From JBBIPA01 sp963820495 (GTDB lineage Bacteria; Chloroflexota; Dehalococcoidia; GIF9; UBA5629), in contig CAWGAF010000002.1 of the NCBI GenBank assembly GCA_963820495.1, forward strand, positions 744,001 to 808,000: a DNA stretch of 64,000 nt. The letters are read 5' to 3'. Shown here piece after piece: positions 62,181 through 64,000 of this stretch. How positions within the stretch are numbered: position 1 is the stretch's first letter; the number at the start of each line of letters is the position of its first letter. The notes under the pieces were generated by a model. That model saw nothing but the letters and a program-made list of their open reading frames with translations. It was not told the origin of the DNA and searched no databases. The position numbers and the translations under genes are program-made.

Positions 62181-62927
62181 TTACATTTTAAGAGCTTTTC
62201 TTTCTTCTGCCTTTAGGCTTGCTTTAAATGCCTCGATTTTTTTCTTGCCCTTGACAGTTACTGTTGCCTTCCCATCCTTGATTTTCAAGTACCCTATAAG
62301 CTCAAGTTCCTCAACTAAACATTTCATTAGCATCGGTGATAATGGAGGATATATGTCATCCCTCTCCTGTTTGGAAAACAGGTTAATTACCTTGTCCACT
62401 GCGGTCCCTGGCTTTGTTAAAACCTTGTTCAATATAGCCATCATCCTCCTGAAGTAGGTGACGCAATCACCGTCATCGGCAAGGTCAAACGGTTCGAGCT
62501 TAAGCAACACTGATGTCCTGTAGTCTGGACATGTAAGCATGACATCTTTGCACACTGTTCTTTCTGGATGCGGTGGCCACTTGAATGAATTAGGATCTCT
62601 AAGAAGGGACATACCATATTTGATATCGGGGATGGTTTTAAAGACTGACCTGAACCCGATGCCATCATACTTTTTCTGGCTCGGGTCATAAACACTTGGC
62701 GGAGCATACCAGAAGGGGACGTAGTACATGGATTCTACCCATCTTGGTCCTGCCGCATAGAGGTCGGCGACCTTTGCCCCAAGAGTGGGTAAAAAGGCTG
62801 GGCATATTCTCCCCTTGAATTCGGCACCGGTCCAGATGATTTCGTCACCGACTTTGTAATTGAAATGGCAGGGGTATTTCTCCGTGTCTCCTAACATGCC
62901 CACTACGGTTGCCTTGACTTTAAACAT
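62181..62927 (-). CDS. Uncharacterised 248-residue protein, paralogue of 36407-37153 (TIGR04076-like N-terminus)
   Basis: It matches the other copy over its full length: MFKVKATVVGMLGDTEKYPC, NYKVGDEIIWTGAEFKGRIC, SQKKYDGIGFRSVFKTI, KWPPHPERTVCKDVML, ISPPLSP-like YPPLSPMLMKCLVEELEL and TVKGKKKIEAFKASL. Conserved cysteines occur in CHFN and ICPAF. The C-terminus has a winged-helix look. It sits directly upstream of the large-subunit remnant, while its paralogue is divergent from large subunit 1, so the family is associated with this type of molybdenum enzyme. The function is unknown. Confidence 0.62.
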   Translation of the reverse strand: MFKVKATVVGMLGDTEKYPCHFNYKVGDEIIWTGAEFKGRICPAFLPTLGAKVADLYAAGPRWVESMYYVPFWYAPPSVYDPSQKKYDGIGFRSVFKTIPDIKYGMSLLRDPNSFKWPPHPERTVCKDVMLTCPDYRTSVLLKLEPFDLADDGDCVTYFRRMMAILNKVLTKPGTAVDKVINLFSKQERDDIYPPLSPMLMKCLVEELELIGYLKIKDGKATVTVKGKKKIEAFKASLKAEERKALKM

Positions 62928-62953
62928 AATTACTCCTTTTTATTTATTTTTGG

Positions 62954-63084
62954 GCGAGGATGATAGTATCGTTTATCTAGATAGTGAAAAGGCTAGCTTT
63001 TTTGACAGATGGACTTAATGCCACTCATAGTTTTTTTGTCATACAAAAATACTCATTTTGTGGCAGTCGTAATATCATCCTCGC
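62954..63084. repeat. 131-bp segment bounded by a perfect 12-bp inverted repeat
   Basis: GCGAGGATGATA (62954-62965) and TATCATCCTCGC (63073-63084) are exact inverted copies about 107 bp apart. The AT-rich interior has a smaller ACAAAA/TTTTGT hairpin. It lies in the 251-bp gap between the partial binding-protein gene and the 248-residue gene. It may be a MITE-like element or a paired operator. No coding sequence is inside. Confidence 0.5.
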
Positions 63085-63178
63085 ACACACTTTAGTCTGA
63101 GTAATTCTTGAATACCATTCTCTCTGGTGATTTATATTTTCTATTTTGTGTTAATTTGTTCGGCTAATTAAAACATTA

Positions 63179-64000
63179 CTAAGGTACCCAGGAGTCAAAC
63201 CACTTAGTATATGCTACCTTACCATTCATGAACTGGCTTACCGTCAAAGGGTTGCACACCATGTGGTTAATTCCGAAAGCCTTGGCACCTCCCATCTTAG
63301 CCGTTCCTTTGGAGGTTTCAATAGTTGTCATGTTCTCCCATGTATTCTTGACATCGGTGGGGTCAAGGCTTTGAGCTTTCTCTATAGCTTGTACCATGCA
63401 CCACTCCCAGTCCCAGGCCTCATATCCGTCCGCATCCATCGGTGTCTTATATTTGGCTTCCCAGCGTTTCGCTATTTCCGCTACTAGCGGGGGGTTGCCA
63501 GGTGCATACGGGTCGAAGCCGGCATAAATGAAGTCAGTGGCGTATTCTGGTCTTCCCACCATTTTTATGATTAGATTGGGATCTCCCGGGATAGCAGCAA
63601 TTATAGGACCAGTGTAACCTAACTCGCGGCCAGTTTTGAGGCAGTTAGCGGTGTTATCAGGCATTTTCAGACCCTGGTCTACCGCATCGGGTTTTTGCAT
63701 CAGTATTTTAGTCCATTCGGCTGAATACTCTGACGCTTCAAAGGGATGAAAAAATGGTTCCATTGTGGTTAATCCATGCGCTTTAGCGATACCTTCCGAC
63801 ATGCCCTGGACGATACGGGCTCCTGTTTCATCCTCGGCAATAAAGCCCACTGATTTAACTGAGGGGTATTTCTCAAGCAGTAGCTCCCAGAGGAAGGGTA
63901 CCGGATTGGCGAATCCATAATTTCCAGTGAATGTGTATGGTTCCTCCGGATGGACAATATCAGTTCTTGATGAGCAATATAGGACCTTATTCTTCTCAGT
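63179..64000 (-). CDS. LIV-type substrate-binding protein, C-terminal part (5' end outside window)
   Basis: The frame stays open to the window edge (274 codons), with internal GTG at 63850 not the true start. It reads …YTFTGNYGFANPVPFLWELL, SVGFIAEDETGARIVQGMSE, ELGYTGPIIAAIPGDPNLI, DGYEAWDWEWCMVQAIEKA and ends TKWFDSWVP, the second-lobe pattern of type I LivJ/LivK binding proteins. A signal peptide cannot be seen. It may supply the second LIV transporter (52859-56196), which has no binding protein in its operon. Confidence 0.82.
   Translation of the reverse strand, partial: TEKNKVLYCSSRTDIVHPEEPYTFTGNYGFANPVPFLWELLLEKYPSVKSVGFIAEDETGARIVQGMSEGIAKAHGLTTMEPFFHPFEASEYSAEWTKILMQKPDAVDQGLKMPDNTANCLKTGRELGYTGPIIAAIPGDPNLIIKMVGRPEYATDFIYAGFDPYAPGNPPLVAEIAKRWEAKYKTPMDADGYEAWDWEWCMVQAIEKAQSLDPTDVKNTWENMTTIETSKGTAKMGGAKAFGINHMVCNPLTVSQFMNGKVAYTKWFDSWVP

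Overview
The window looks like a chromosomal segment of a Chloroflexota bacterium, most likely class Dehalococcoidia. This is inferred from gene content, not from a database search. The division cluster is reduced to a small regulator gene, mraZ, rsmH, ftsA and ftsZ, with no mur, mraY, ftsI or ftsW gene between them. That fits the wall-less Dehalococcoidia. Many molybdopterin oxidoreductases, branched-chain amino-acid-type (LIV) transporters and B12 salvage genes fit the same group. Base composition is moderate to AT-rich.

Layout. 1-9.3 kb: a MarR-like fragment and a decayed aldo/keto-reductase remnant, then LIV transporter set 1 (livG on +, the other genes on -), an AMP-forming acyl-CoA synthetase, a hotdog thioesterase and a class I aminotransferase. 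9.5-13.8 kb: ftsZ, ftsA, rsmH, mraZ and a winged-helix gene on the - strand, preceded by four 10-bp-spaced TGGKA boxes that look like MraZ operators. 14.0-18.7 kb: a mogA/moaB-like gene, trmD, rplS, priA and def on +. 18.7-24.5 kb: a CARDB-repeat membrane protein, comEC, comEA, smpB and tmRNA. 24.6-27.5 kb: a cobalamin riboswitch driving btuC, btuD and a DUF71/COG2102 PP-loop gene. 27.6-36.4 kb is accessory: tRNA-Gln with a hicBA cassette bounded by a 13-bp repeat of the tRNA end, a polyferredoxin, a radical-SAM HhH protein, an AbiU2/HEPN-like gene, tRNA-Leu, an IS3-family element inserted in a PsbP-like lipoprotein gene, and tRNA-Ile.

36.4-64 kb is the most interesting block. It holds two tandem large/small subunit pairs resembling pyrogallol-phloroglucinol transhydroxylase, including its active-site residue spacing and its three-cluster small subunit. 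It also holds a third, divergent large subunit without a small subunit, and, about 14 kb away, a four-cluster small subunit whose own large subunit is reduced to its last ~110 codons. Two differently ordered copies of a module of two VAO/PCMH-type flavoproteins plus a CCG-domain iron-sulfur protein lie nearby, one with an etfB. Two copies of an uncharacterised 248-residue protein flank the molybdenum genes, and a second LIV transporter with a partial binding protein completes the block.

A working hypothesis is a cytoplasmic anaerobic pathway for hydroxylated aromatic or similar compounds: uptake by LIV-type transporters, hydroxyl transfer by the molybdenum enzymes, and oxidation by the flavoprotein/Fe-S complexes with electrons passed to ETF or quinone. 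The substrates cannot be read from the sequence.
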